Shown piece by piece: positions 36,370-45,149 of a stretch of 64,000 bases of DNA. The first letter of the stretch is position 1; every line of letters starts with the position of its first letter. A model generated the notes under the pieces. The model was not told the origin of the DNA. It did not search any database and was given only the letters and a program-made list of their open reading frames with translations. Where the stretch lies: NCBI RefSeq assembly GCF_000725885.1, contig NZ_JODR01000001.1, positions 248,001 through 312,000 of the forward strand. The letters run 5' to 3'. Position numbers and translations under genes: made by a program. This DNA comes from Streptomyces albus subsp. albus. GTDB taxonomy: Bacteria; Actinomycetota; Actinomycetes; Streptomycetales; Streptomycetaceae.

Positions 36370-37445
36370 CAGCGCGCACCCCCGCCCCGGCCCGTGTCCT
36401 GCCGTGAAGTCCAGCCGCTCTCCCACTGGAGGCGGGCGACGGCGTCCAGGATCCGGTCCACACCGGGCAGGTGGTGGCGTTCCAGCATCGGCGGCGGGTA
36501 GGGGATGTCGAACCCGGCGACGCGCAGCACGGGAGCCTCCAGATAGTGGAAGCAGCGCTCCGTGACGCGGGCGGCGATCTCCCCGCCGGGCCCGGCGAAA
36601 CCGGGGGACTCATGGACGACGACCGCCCTCCCCGTGCGCCGCACGGAGGCGGTGACGGTCGCCTCGTCGAACGGCACCAGGGAGCGCAGATCGATCACTT
36701 CCAAATCCCAGCCCTCCGCACGCGCGGCCTCGGCGGCCTCCAGGCAGACGGGCACCGAGGGGCCGTAGGTGATGAGCGTGGCGGAGGTGCCCGTCCGGCG
36801 GACGACGGCCTCACCGATACCCGGCACCGCCTCGGGCGCCTCCGGGTCCCAGTCGGCCTTCGCCCAGTACAGCCTTTTTGGTTCGAGGAAGACCACAGGG
36901 TCGTCGGAGGCGATGGCCGCCCGCAGCAGCCCGTAGGCGTCGGCCACGGTCGCCGGGGTGACGACGTGCAGCCCGGGGGTGGCCATGTAGTACGCCTCGG
37001 AGGAGTCGCTGTGGTGCTCGACACCGCCGATGCCGCCGCCGTAGGGGACGCGCACCGTCAGCGGCATGGGCATCCGCCCGCGCGTGCGGTTGCGCATCCG
37101 CGAGACGTGCGAGACCAGTTGCTCGAAGCCGGGGAGGGCGAACGCGTCGAACTGCATCTCCACGACCGGCCGCAGCCCGTACATCGCCATCCCGACCGCC
37201 GTGCCCAGGATGCCCGCCTCCGCCAGCGGGGTGTCGGCGCAGCGCTCGGGGCCGAACTCCGCGGCCAGACCGTCCGTCACGCGGAAGACGCCGCCCAGTG
37301 TGCCGACGTCCTCTCCGAAGATGTGCACATCCGGGTCGTCGGCCATGGCGTCCCGCATGGCCCGGCGCAGCGCCTGCCCCAGGGTCGCCGGTTTGCGTTC
37401 CGCCGTGCCGCCAGCCGCAGGGGGCTGCCGTACTGCCGTGCTCAT
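36369..37445 (-). CDS. Branched-chain alpha-keto acid dehydrogenase E1 beta (first set)
   Basis: This 358-residue protein has the transketolase-like fold: GEDVGTLGGVFRVTDGL, DTPLAEAGILGTAVGMAMYG, PYGGGIGGVEHHSDSSEAYY and the C-terminal domain VIDLRSLVPFDEATV and ERCFHYLEAPVLRVAGFDIPYPP. It forms the thiamine diphosphate-binding heterotetramer with E1 alpha. Its ATG overlaps the E1 alpha stop (ATGA). Confidence 0.94.
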   Translation of the reverse strand: MSTAVRQPPAAGGTAERKPATLGQALRRAMRDAMADDPDVHIFGEDVGTLGGVFRVTDGLAAEFGPERCADTPLAEAGILGTAVGMAMYGLRPVVEMQFDAFALPGFEQLVSHVSRMRNRTRGRMPMPLTVRVPYGGGIGGVEHHSDSSEAYYMATPGLHVVTPATVADAYGLLRAAIASDDPVVFLEPKRLYWAKADWDPEAPEAVPGIGEAVVRRTGTSATLITYGPSVPVCLEAAEAARAEGWDLEVIDLRSLVPFDEATVTASVRRTGRAVVVHESPGFAGPGGEIAARVTERCFHYLEAPVLRVAGFDIPYPPPMLERHHLPGVDRILDAVARLQWESGWTSRQDTGRGGGAR

Positions 37446-38695
37446 CGGTTCTCCTCCCCCGTCGCGCCGCCCTCGGTCGCCTGCTCGGCGGCCAGTTCGG
37501 CGCGCAACTGTGCCGCCTGTTCGCGCAGTTGCGCGGTCGGCTCCGTGTAGACGTGGGTGAACAGCTCCATCGGGTCCGGCCGGGGCTCGGTGTTCATCCG
37601 TGCCCGCAGGTCGGCCGCCTGCTGTTCGGCCGCCTCGGCAGCCGCCGTCACCGTCTCCTCGTCCAGCAGCCCCCGCTGCCGCAGCGCCCGCTCCAGCACC
37701 GTCACCGGGTCGTGCTCGCGCCAGGCTGTGACCTCCTCCTCGGTGCGGTAGCGGGTCGCGTCGTCGGCGTTCGTGTGCGCCTCCAGGCGGTAGGTGACCG
37801 CCTCGATCAGTGTCGGGCCGCCGCCGGAACGGGCCCGCTCCAGCGCCTCGGTGAGCACCTCGTGCACGGCCACCGCGTCGTTGCCGTCCACCAGCCGGCC
37901 CGGCATCCCGTAGCCGACCGCCTTGTGCGCCAGGGACGGTGCCGCAGTCTGCTTGGCCAGTGGTACGGAGATCGCGAACCCGTTGTTCTGCACCAGGAAG
38001 ACCACCGGGGAGCGCCAGACGGCGGCGAAATTCAGCGCCTCGTGGAAGTCGCCCTCGCTCGTGCCGCCGTCCCCCACGAGGGCCAGCGCGGCCACGTCGT
38101 CACCCCGCAGCCGCGCGGCGTGCGCCAGCCCCACCGCGTGCGGCAACTGGGTGGCCAGCGGCGTGCACAGGGGCGCCACCCGGGTGCGGTGCGCGTCGTA
38201 GCCGTGGTGCCAGTCGCCGCGCAGCAGCGACAGGACCTCCACCGGGTCGACGCCGCGGGCCACGGCCGACAGGGTGTCGCGGTAGCTGGGGAAGAGCCAG
38301 TCCTGCTCCCGCAGGGCCAGCGCCGCGGCGACCTGGCACGCCTCCTGTCCACGCGACGAGGGGTAGACGGCGAGACGGCCCTGCCGCGTCAGCGCGGTGG
38401 CCTGCTCGTTGAACCGCCGGCCTTGCACGACGGCCGCGTACAGCCGGCGCAGCAGCTCGGCGTCGGGTTCCTTCACCTTTCCCGCCCCGGCCGCCCCCTC
38501 CGCCCCGGGCGTCGGCGTCCCGGAACCGTCCTGCGGCGCGGTCGATCCGTCGGACCCGTCCGGGAGCCGTCCCGTACGGGCGCCGAGCACCCGGTACGGC
38601 TCGGCGTCGGGCAGCAGCGGGCCGGCCTCGGTGCGGGGCCGCCAGGCGGGAGGAGATGCGGGGGCGTGGGTACCTGGCTGCTCTAGGACCGTCAT
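37442..38695 (-). CDS. Branched-chain alpha-keto acid dehydrogenase E1 alpha (first set)
   Basis: This 417-residue protein has the thiamine diphosphate motif VGDGGTSEGDFHEALNFAAV...NN and LEAHTNADDATRYR, which contains the phosphorylation-loop equivalent. Its ~75-residue N-terminus is Pro/Gly-rich. ATG at 38695 has GGAGG 8-9 nt upstream, better than the GTG three codons earlier. It decarboxylates the keto acids of Val, Leu and Ile. In Streptomyces such complexes also supply branched primers for fatty acids and polyketides. It is divergent from lrp. Confidence 0.94.
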   Translation of the reverse strand: MTVLEQPGTHAPASPPAWRPRTEAGPLLPDAEPYRVLGARTGRLPDGSDGSTAPQDGSGTPTPGAEGAAGAGKVKEPDAELLRRLYAAVVQGRRFNEQATALTRQGRLAVYPSSRGQEACQVAAALALREQDWLFPSYRDTLSAVARGVDPVEVLSLLRGDWHHGYDAHRTRVAPLCTPLATQLPHAVGLAHAARLRGDDVAALALVGDGGTSEGDFHEALNFAAVWRSPVVFLVQNNGFAISVPLAKQTAAPSLAHKAVGYGMPGRLVDGNDAVAVHEVLTEALERARSGGGPTLIEAVTYRLEAHTNADDATRYRTEEEVTAWREHDPVTVLERALRQRGLLDEETVTAAAEAAEQQAADLRARMNTEPRPDPMELFTHVYTEPTAQLREQAAQLRAELAAEQATEGGATGEENR

Positions 38696-38754
38696 GACGA
38701 GCACCTCCTCGTGGGCGGGCTACCGCGTGCCGCTCGGCGGATACGCCTGGCGCG

Positions 38755-38789
38755 CCGGCCTGCCGATGGCCGTACCACCGGCAGGCCGG
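38755..38789. promoter_or_regulatory. Inverted repeat in the leader of the first BCKDH operon
   Basis: Perfect 11-bp arms: CCGGCCTGCCG at 38755-38765 and CGGCAGGCCGG at 38779-38789, 13 nt loop. It lies 60 bp ahead of E1 alpha. It could be a leader-RNA hairpin or a protein-binding site. Confidence 0.4.
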
Positions 38790-38814
38790 GACGGTGACCG
38801 GTTCGGCCACCCCT

Positions 38815-38828
38815 ACCGATTGTTCGGT
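38815..38828. promoter_or_regulatory. TetR-type operator between lrp and the first BCKDH operon
   Basis: ACCGATTGTTCGGT, one base different from the 14-mer upstream of paaA and paaN. It is about 100 bp from lrp and 120 bp from E1 alpha, placed to affect either promoter. Confidence 0.6.
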
Positions 38829-38862
38829 CGTCGGCACATTTTGGCTACGGGTGGCCTCAGCC

Positions 38863-38871
38863 TGTGGACAA
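38863..38871 (-). promoter_or_regulatory. Isolated perfect DnaA box
   Basis: TGTGGACAA, the reverse of TTGTCCACA, in the lrp leader. A single site may be chance, but it matches the actinobacterial consensus exactly. Confidence 0.35.
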
Positions 38872-38929
38872 CTGGCACGGAAAACCGTTCGATGGCCGCA
38901 GGGCGTCCATGCAGGGGAGGCGGGGCACC

Positions 38930-39454
38930 GTGCCGGATGAACAGATGGCCAGCGGGCCGGGACGCGCGCCGGAGGGGGCCGAGGACCGCGCCGGGCCCCG
39001 GCCGCCGGCCCGCCCGCTGGACCCGATCGACCGCGACATCCTGCGGCTGCTCCGGGCCGACGGCCGGGCCTCGATCCGCTCCGTCGCCGAACGCGTGCAC
39101 GTGTCGCGGGCCAACGCCTACGCGCGTATCAACCGGCTGCTCGACGACGGTGTCATCCGCGGCTTCAGCGCCCGTATCGACCAGGAACGGGCGGGACACG
39201 GCGCCTCCGCCTACATCACCCTCAAGATCGTCCAGAATTCGTGGCGCGACGTGCGCGAGAAGCTGCGGGAGTTGCCGGGCGCCGCCCACATGGCGCTGGT
39301 CAGCGGCGACTTCGACGTCCTGCTGCTCGTGCACACCCCGGACAACCGTGCCCTGCGGGATCTGGTCCTCACCCGCATCCAGTCGATGCCCGAAGTGCTC
39401 AGCACACGCACGCTCCTGGTCTTCGAGGAGACCGACCTGGAGCCGGACCCGTGA
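38930..39454 (+). CDS. bkdR: Lrp/AsnC-family transcriptional regulator (BkdR-like)
   Basis: The protein has 174 residues: an N-terminal HTH (LDPIDRDILRLLRADGRASI, VAERVHVSRANAYARINRL) and a C-terminal RAM ligand-binding domain (ALVSGDFDVLLLVHTPDNRALRD). It is divergent from the first BCKDH operon, the usual place for BkdR, which controls branched-chain catabolism in response to amino acids. GTG at 38930 has GGGGAGG 9 nt upstream; the upstream in-frame ATG at 38864 lacks one. Confidence 0.9.
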   Translation: MPDEQMASGPGRAPEGAEDRAGPRPPARPLDPIDRDILRLLRADGRASIRSVAERVHVSRANAYARINRLLDDGVIRGFSARIDQERAGHGASAYITLKIVQNSWRDVREKLRELPGAAHMALVSGDFDVLLLVHTPDNRALRDLVLTRIQSMPEVLSTRTLLVFEETDLEPDP

Positions 39455-39569
39455 CCGGTGGCAGCCGCCGGGACGAGCGCGGGGGCACCGCGCCGACGGG
39501 GGAGCCTCGCCGACGGGGGAGCCGCCCGGCCGACCGTGCCGGATCGGGGACGGAGGTGCGCCGGGGCCT

Positions 39570-40175
39570 TCAGTGGGTGCGCAGGCCGGCGAAGGCGGTG
39601 CGGACGACCGCTTCGGCGACCTCGGCGCTGGTGCCGCCGCCGGCACCGTTCCCGGGTGCGCGGTCCGGGCGGTACCACTCGGCAATCGAGTTGATCATCC
39701 CGAACAGCAGCCGGGTGGCCAGCCGGGCATCCACGTCGGAACGGAGATCGCCGTCGGCCGCGGCCTGCTTGACCAGCGCGGCGACCCGCTGGTCGAATTC
39801 GCGGCGACGGGACATCGCCCACACCTCGGTGTCCGTGTTGCCCCTCACCCGCAGCAGGAGCGTCACATACGGCAGCTCGGCGATCAGGACCTCGACCGTA
39901 CGGCGCGCGACGTGCTCAAGCCGCTCCACCGCACGCCCCTCGCGCGCCGGCTGTTCCTCCAGTACGGCGAAGAGGCTGTCGAGGGCGCGGCTTATCGCCC
40001 GGCGCAGCAGCTCCTCCTTGCCCTTCACATGGTGGTAGATGGAGGACTTGGAGATCCCGGCCGCCTTGGACAGGTGCTCCATGGAGGTGCCGTCGTAGCC
40101 CCGCTCGTTGAACACCCGCACGGCGACGGAGAGCAGCGAGTCGGGCGTGTAGGTGTCGCGCTTGACCGTGGGCAT
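39570..40175 (-). CDS. TetR-family regulator, probable repressor of paa genes
   Basis: The protein has 201 residues: an N-terminal TetR HTH (SLLSVAVRVFNERGYDGTSMEHLSKAAGISKSSIYHHVKGK) and a ligand-binding domain ending in MINSIAEWYRP and a Gly-rich stretch. It is divergent from paaN across 159 bp, which hold ACCGATCGTTCGGT. The same 14-mer occurs at paaA. It may act like PaaR (TetR type), which responds to phenylacetyl-CoA. ATG at 40175 was preferred to the frame start at 40214. The ligand is inferred only. Confidence 0.85.
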   Translation of the reverse strand: MPTVKRDTYTPDSLLSVAVRVFNERGYDGTSMEHLSKAAGISKSSIYHHVKGKEELLRRAISRALDSLFAVLEEQPAREGRAVERLEHVARRTVEVLIAELPYVTLLLRVRGNTDTEVWAMSRRREFDQRVAALVKQAAADGDLRSDVDARLATRLLFGMINSIAEWYRPDRAPGNGAGGGTSAEVAEAVVRTAFAGLRTH

Positions 40176-40230
40176 GCGGCCGATGCTAGCCGGGGCCGAT
40201 TCCGAGTTATCCACAGGTTCACGGACCCCC

Positions 40231-40260
40231 TTGCCCCGACCGATCGTTCGGTAGCAGTAT
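40231..40260 (+). promoter_or_regulatory. Candidate paaN promoter with embedded operator
   Basis: A -35-like TTGCCC at 40231-40236 and a -10-like CAGTAT at 40255-40260 are separated by 18 bp. The palindrome ACCGATCGTTCGGT (40239-40252) fills the spacer, so a bound TetR repressor would block polymerase. TTATCCACA at 40207-40215 also lies in this gap. The -35 and -10 are weak matches. Confidence 0.45.
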
Positions 40261-40334
40261 CTACCAGGTGAGCGGCCCCGGCAACGCCGTGGCCCCGCGC
40301 CTTCCGTCCCAGCTCAGCGAGGAGTTGGTCCCGA

Positions 40335-42038
40335 GTGACCACCGGTATCGGCACCACCACAGCCCAGATCGTCGACAAGCACCGAGCGACCCTGGACCGC
40401 GCGCTGGAAGCGATCCGCAGCCGGGAGTTCTGGACCCCGCACCCCGAGCACCCCAAGGCGTACGGGGAAGAAGCGGCCAAGGAGGGCAAGGCGGCCTTCG
40501 ACGCGCTGCGCGGCAGCCGGTTCGAGATCCCGGACCAGCCCGTGTCCGGCGAATGGGTGGCCACCGAGGTGTCGCCGTACGGCATCGAGATGGACATCTC
40601 CTATCCGCGCGCGGACGAGGGCGCGCTGGACGCCCTGCTGCCGGTGATGCGCGCGGGTCTGCCGGCCTGGCGGAAGGCGGGCCCCGAGGTGCGGGCCGCG
40701 GTGTGCCTGGAGATCCTGGCGCGGATCAGCGAGCGGACCCACGAGTTCGCCCACGCCGTGATGCACACCAGCGGGCAGGCGTTCCTGATGGCCTTCCAGG
40801 CGGGCGGTCCGCACGCCCAGGACCGGGGCCTGGAGGCGGTGGCCTACGCCTATGAGGAGCAGACCCGCACCCCCGGCCGCGCCCACTGGGAGAAACCGCA
40901 GGGCAAGCGCGAACCGCTGCGCATGGAGAAGGAGTTCACCCCCGTCGGGCGCGGTATCGCGCTGCTGATCGGCTGCAACACCTTCCCCACCTGGAACGGC
41001 TTCCCCGGTTTCTTCGCCTCGCTGGCCACCGGCAACGCGGTGCTGGTCAAACCGCATCCCCGGGCGGTGCTCCCGCTCGCCCTGACGGTGCGGATCGCCC
41101 GTGAGGTCCTCGCGGAGGCGGGCTTCGCCGCCGACCTGGTCGCGCTCGCCGCCGAGGCGGAGGGCGACGGCATCGCCAAGAACCTGGCCACCCGCTCCGA
41201 CATCCGGGTGATCGACTACACGGGCGGCTCCGCGTTCGGCGAGTGGCTGGAGGCCAACGCCCGCCAGGCCCGGGTCCACACGGAGAAGGCGGGCGTCAAC
41301 ACGGTCGTCATCGACTCCACCGGCGACTACAAGGGCATGCTCTCCAACCTTGCCTTCTCCCTCTCCCTCTACAGCGGCCAGATGTGCACCACCCCGCAGA
41401 ACCTGCTGATCCCGGCCGCAGGTATCGACACCGAGACGGGCCACAAGTCCTACGACGAGGTGGTGGCCGACCTCGGCGCGGCCGTCGGCAAGCTGCTCGG
41501 CGACGACGCACGGGCCGCCGCCCTGCTGGGCGCGCTGGTGAACGAGCAGGTCCGACAGCGGCTTGAGGCCGCACCCAAGCTCGGCGAGGTCGCCCTGGCC
41601 TCCCGCACCGTGCACAACCCGGAGTTCCCCGACGCCACCGTCCGCACCCCCGTGATCGTGAAGGTGGACGGCACCAAGCAGGACGAGGAGGCGGTCCATC
41701 TGGAGGAGTGCTTCGGCCCGGTCTCCTTCGCCGTGGCCGTGGGCTCCACCGAGGAGGCACTGGAGCTGTTGCGGCACACGCTCCTGACCAAGGGCGCCAT
41801 GACGGTCTCCGCCTACACCACTTCCCCCGAGGTGGCGAGCCGCATCGAGGAGGTCTGCTTCGACGAGCCCGCCCAGCTGTCGCTCAACCTCACCGGTGGC
41901 GTCTACGTCAACCAGACGGCCGCCTTCAGCGACTACCACGGCTCCGGCGGCAACCCCGCCGCCAACTGCGCGCTGTGCGACGGGGACTTCGTCTCGGGCC
42001 GGTTCCGGGTGGTGGAGGTGAGGCGGATGGCCGGCTGA
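40335..42038 (+). CDS. paaN: Phenylacetic acid degradation protein PaaN (aldehyde dehydrogenase family)
   Basis: This 567-residue protein has the aldehyde dehydrogenase fold: NTFPTWNGFPGFFASLATGNAVLVKPHPRA, TGGSAFGEWLEANA and SGQMCTTPQNLLIPA with the probable catalytic Cys. No MaoC-type hydratase domain follows, unlike bifunctional PaaZ. PaaN oxidises the ring-opened semialdehyde in phenylacetate breakdown; the separate hydratase is not in the window. GTG at 40335. It is divergent from the TetR gene and converges on a Ser/Thr kinase gene. Confidence 0.93.
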   Translation: MTTGIGTTTAQIVDKHRATLDRALEAIRSREFWTPHPEHPKAYGEEAAKEGKAAFDALRGSRFEIPDQPVSGEWVATEVSPYGIEMDISYPRADEGALDALLPVMRAGLPAWRKAGPEVRAAVCLEILARISERTHEFAHAVMHTSGQAFLMAFQAGGPHAQDRGLEAVAYAYEEQTRTPGRAHWEKPQGKREPLRMEKEFTPVGRGIALLIGCNTFPTWNGFPGFFASLATGNAVLVKPHPRAVLPLALTVRIAREVLAEAGFAADLVALAAEAEGDGIAKNLATRSDIRVIDYTGGSAFGEWLEANARQARVHTEKAGVNTVVIDSTGDYKGMLSNLAFSLSLYSGQMCTTPQNLLIPAAGIDTETGHKSYDEVVADLGAAVGKLLGDDARAAALLGALVNEQVRQRLEAAPKLGEVALASRTVHNPEFPDATVRTPVIVKVDGTKQDEEAVHLEECFGPVSFAVAVGSTEEALELLRHTLLTKGAMTVSAYTTSPEVASRIEEVCFDEPAQLSLNLTGGVYVNQTAAFSDYHGSGGNPAANCALCDGDFVSGRFRVVEVRRMAG

Positions 42039-42101
42039 GCGCCGGACGGCCCACCGAGGGCGGACGGCAGGCACCCGGCACCGCGACGGCCGGACAGCAC
42101 G

Positions 42102-42129
42102 GTGCCCCCGGGCGGAAGCCCGGGGGCAC
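42102..42129. terminator. Bidirectional terminator between paaN and the Ser/Thr kinase gene
   Basis: Perfect 12-bp stem, GTGCCCCCGGGC (42102-42113) and GCCCGGGGGCAC (42118-42129), with a GGAA tetraloop, between convergent genes. Confidence 0.8.
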
Positions 42130-42187
42130 GTGAGGGACGGGCCGACGGCTCGCTCAGCCGGAGGGCCGGCTCAGCCCGCGGCTCGGC

Positions 42188-43933
42188 TCAGCCGGCCGGG
42201 CGGCCGGTGGAGACGGTCAGGTCGACCTCGTCCTTCTTCGGGTTGAAGTCGTCGAGGGAGCCCGGGTTCTGGTCCAGGACGGTGTTCTTGCCCCAGACGT
42301 TCTCGTCCTCCATGGTCACCTCGCCCACCTTCCAGCCGGCCGCCCGCAGGCACGCCTTGACGGAGGTGAGGTCCTTGTAGGTGAGGTCCGGGATCATGAC
42401 GTTGCCGTTGTGCTCGTACGTCTCGGTGGCGTCGGTGCACTTTTCCTTGTCGATGGTCCGGGTCTTGTCCGGTCCCTTGAAGCCGCCGGCACCGCCGCCG
42501 CTGTCGTCGCCGGTGTCGCTCCCGCCGGCCGTGGTCGTGCCGGGTTCCGCGGTGGCGGTGGGCTCGGGCTTGGCGGTGGGCTCCGGGTCGGGGTCCTCGT
42601 CGTCCTTCGTCACGCTGACGATCACGAACACCAGGGCGACGACGACGGCGACCGCCGCGAGCCCGTATCCGGCGAGGGCACCGGCCGACCGCTTCTTCCC
42701 GGGACCGCCGCTGCCCTGGCCGGCACCGCCGCTCGCGTTGATCGTGTACGGCGGAGGGGTGGCGGGCCCGCCGGAACCGTAGGACGACTGGGGGTAGCCG
42801 TAACCGGCGGCGGGCTGGCCGCCTTGGGCAGGGGGCGGCGGGGTGGACGGCCCGAAGCCACCGCTGTTGTACGGGCCCGGCCCGGGCGGCCCCGCCTGGC
42901 CCTGCGGCTGGTACGGCGTCTGCACCCCGGCGCCGCCCTGCTGCGGCTGGGCGTTGGCGTCCACGGGCGGGAAGACGGCCTGGCCGACACCGGCGCCGCT
43001 GGCCGGCGGTCCCCCGCTGATGATGATGGGCGCCGCGCCCGAGGCGACCCCGGAGCCGCCGATGCGGTTGATCTCGTCGTGCATCGCGGCGGCCGACGGG
43101 AAGCGCTCGTTGGGGTTCTTCTTGAGCGTCCGGGCGACCAGCGCGTCCACGGCCGGGGGGATGGACTGGTTGATGGAGGAGGGCGCGACCGGCTCCTCCT
43201 GGACGTGCGCGTAGGCGATGGCCAGCGGGGAGTCCGCGTCGAAGGGCAGCCGGCCGGTCAGCAGCTCGAAGAGCATGATGCCGACCGAGTAGAGGTCGGA
43301 GCGGGCGTCCACACCGCGTCCGAGGGCCTGCTCCGGGGAGAGGTACTGCGGGGTGCCGACGACCATGCCGGTCTGCGTCATGGAGGTCACGCCGGACTGC
43401 ATGGCGCGCGCGATGCCGAAGTCCATGACCTTGACGACGCCACGCTTGGTGACCATGACGTTGCCGGGCTTGATGTCCCGGTGCACGAGGCCCTCGTCGT
43501 GGCTGACCTCCAGGGCCGCCAGCACATCGCCGGTGATCTTGAGGGCCTTGTCGGCGGGCATGGCGCCGTGCTGGGCGATGTCCTCGTCCAGCACGGTGCG
43601 CAGCGGCTTGCCCTCGACGTACTCCATGACGATGTAGGGCACCAGCGCGCCGTCGATCTCGTCCTCGCCGGAGTCGAAGACGGAAACGATGTTGGTGTGG
43701 GTCAGCTTGGCGACGGACTGGGCCTCGCGGCGGAAGCGTTCGCGGAAGGACTGTTCGCGGCCCAGTTCGGTGTGGAGCGTCTTGACCGCGACCTGCCGGT
43801 CCAGAACCGAGTCGTAGGCGAGATAGACGGATGCCATCCCGCCGGCGCCGAGCAGGGAACGGAGCTGGAACCGTCCTCCGCCGACCATGCGGCCCAAGTA
43901 GTTGCCGGCCGCCTGTGCGCCGTCGTCGCTCAT
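42188..43933 (-). CDS. Ser/Thr protein kinase with one C-terminal PASTA-like domain
   Basis: The protein has 581 residues. The kinase domain (about 20-290) has LLGAGGMASVYLAYD, HRDIKPGNVMV and DFGIARAMQ. A Gly/Pro/Gln-rich linker (about 300-410), one membrane helix (about 415-440) and an acidic Pro/Thr stalk follow. The C-terminal ~85 residues resemble a single PASTA repeat (MIPDLTYKDLTSVKACLRAAGWKVG) with two Cys (KEKCTD and VKACLR) that could form a disulfide outside the cell. The activating signal is unknown. Confidence 0.9.
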   Translation of the reverse strand: MSDDGAQAAGNYLGRMVGGGRFQLRSLLGAGGMASVYLAYDSVLDRQVAVKTLHTELGREQSFRERFRREAQSVAKLTHTNIVSVFDSGEDEIDGALVPYIVMEYVEGKPLRTVLDEDIAQHGAMPADKALKITGDVLAALEVSHDEGLVHRDIKPGNVMVTKRGVVKVMDFGIARAMQSGVTSMTQTGMVVGTPQYLSPEQALGRGVDARSDLYSVGIMLFELLTGRLPFDADSPLAIAYAHVQEEPVAPSSINQSIPPAVDALVARTLKKNPNERFPSAAAMHDEINRIGGSGVASGAAPIIISGGPPASGAGVGQAVFPPVDANAQPQQGGAGVQTPYQPQGQAGPPGPGPYNSGGFGPSTPPPPAQGGQPAAGYGYPQSSYGSGGPATPPPYTINASGGAGQGSGGPGKKRSAGALAGYGLAAVAVVVALVFVIVSVTKDDEDPDPEPTAKPEPTATAEPGTTTAGGSDTGDDSGGGAGGFKGPDKTRTIDKEKCTDATETYEHNGNVMIPDLTYKDLTSVKACLRAAGWKVGEVTMEDENVWGKNTVLDQNPGSLDDFNPKKDEVDLTVSTGRPAG

Positions 43934-45149
43934 CTGACTGCTTCCCCCTCGGCGGCGCTGCCCCCGTGCAGGTACGTTGAGTGATCCTTTGATTGAGATC
44001 CTGGCCCAGGTTTGCCCGGGGTCGGGGTCACGTCAAGCTCGTTGCCCGTTCCGTGACCGAATGCGCATACACCCTCCGCGAGCGTCGCCCCGGCCCGTCG
44101 TCCGGGCGTAGAGCGAGCGTAAATGGTGCTCCCGGCCGGACGCCCCCGGGGTTGCCGGCCCACACGCTGCGACCTGCGCCGAGGCGCAGGGGAACCCTTG
44201 TGTGACCTGCGGCCTTGTGTGACTTGTGGCCTGGTGCGGGCTGGGTTGTCGGGTGGGCTGTGGTCCGGTGGGGGCGGGGTCGTCGGGTGGGCTGTGGTCC
44301 GGTGGTCATGCGGGTTGCGGTCTGGTGCGGGCCGCGCTGGCCCTGCGGTCTGGTACGGGCTGCGCGGTCGTGCGGGCTGCGGTCGCTGCGGGCTGGGCCT
44401 TGGTACGGCCTGCACCTTGGTGCCGTCCGGCTCCTCGCGGTGACCACCCTGCGCGGAGCGCGTTCATCGTGGGGCCTGCTACCTCCCGGGGCCGCTCCCC
44501 GCCGTGGAGTCGCTCCACCTCCTGGGGCCGCTCCCCGTCGTGAGGCCGCTCCCTCGTCGTAGGGCCTGCTCCCTCCCGGGGCCCGCCCCCTTGCGCGGCT
44601 CGGTCCCTCCCGGGGTCCGGCCCTCTCGTGCAGGCCGGTGCCCTCGCGAGGGACATGGCCTCCTCGTGCGTCGTGGCCTCACCCGGCGTGACCTCGTGCG
44701 GTGGGCGTCCCCGTGCGACGCGCGTTCGGTTGCTCGGGTGCCGCTCCCTCCCGGAGGACAGGCGATTGCGCCGGGGCGCTGCGGGGCCGTTCGCGCTGGT
44801 CGTCGGCGGGGTGTGCCGGGGGCGTACGTGATGGGTGGGGCGGATGTGCGGGTTGTGCCGGCCTGCCGGGTTCCTGCCGGATGGTGTCACCGGGTGGGTG
44901 CGCAACGTCACGCCGCCCCTCCCGGGGCCCGTACGCCACGGGGGGCGCGAGGGCGCCGTACCCGGTGTGTGCTGGGACGCCGGGCTCCAACTTGCGGCCC
45001 TGGTGGGTCAGCTTGTTGGATGCCACTCCGTAGCTCACTCCGTAGCTCGATGTTCCGTCCCACCCACCCACCCCCCGCGTGCCTGTAGCCTCCTTGGGGG
45101 GAGTATCCACCGCGCGAAGCCCGCGGATTCGATTCGACGGCGAGGACTG
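43934..45149. other. Large gene-free region between divergent Ser/Thr kinase genes
   Basis: This 1.2-kb region has no convincing ORF: the long frames are Arg/Pro/Gly-rich and antisense-looking. It holds degenerate tandem repeats, including GTCGGGTGGGCTGTGGTCCG-type copies at 44248-44271 and 44282-44305, and many GGGGCCGCTCCC-type units at 44480-44640. It must contain the promoters of both kinases; I cannot place them. It is the largest gap in the window. Confidence 0.6.
44248..44305. repeat. Direct repeat, 24 bp, two copies
   Basis: Copies at 44248-44271 and 44282-44305 share TCGGGTGGGCTGTGGTCCGG and are separated by 10 bp of G-rich DNA. Confidence 0.75.

Noticed and set aside
44306..44911. 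A 201-codon minus-strand frame in the kinase gap
   Set aside because: Arg/Pro/Thr-rich, no ribosome-binding site, overlaps repeat-rich DNA and has no recognisable domain.
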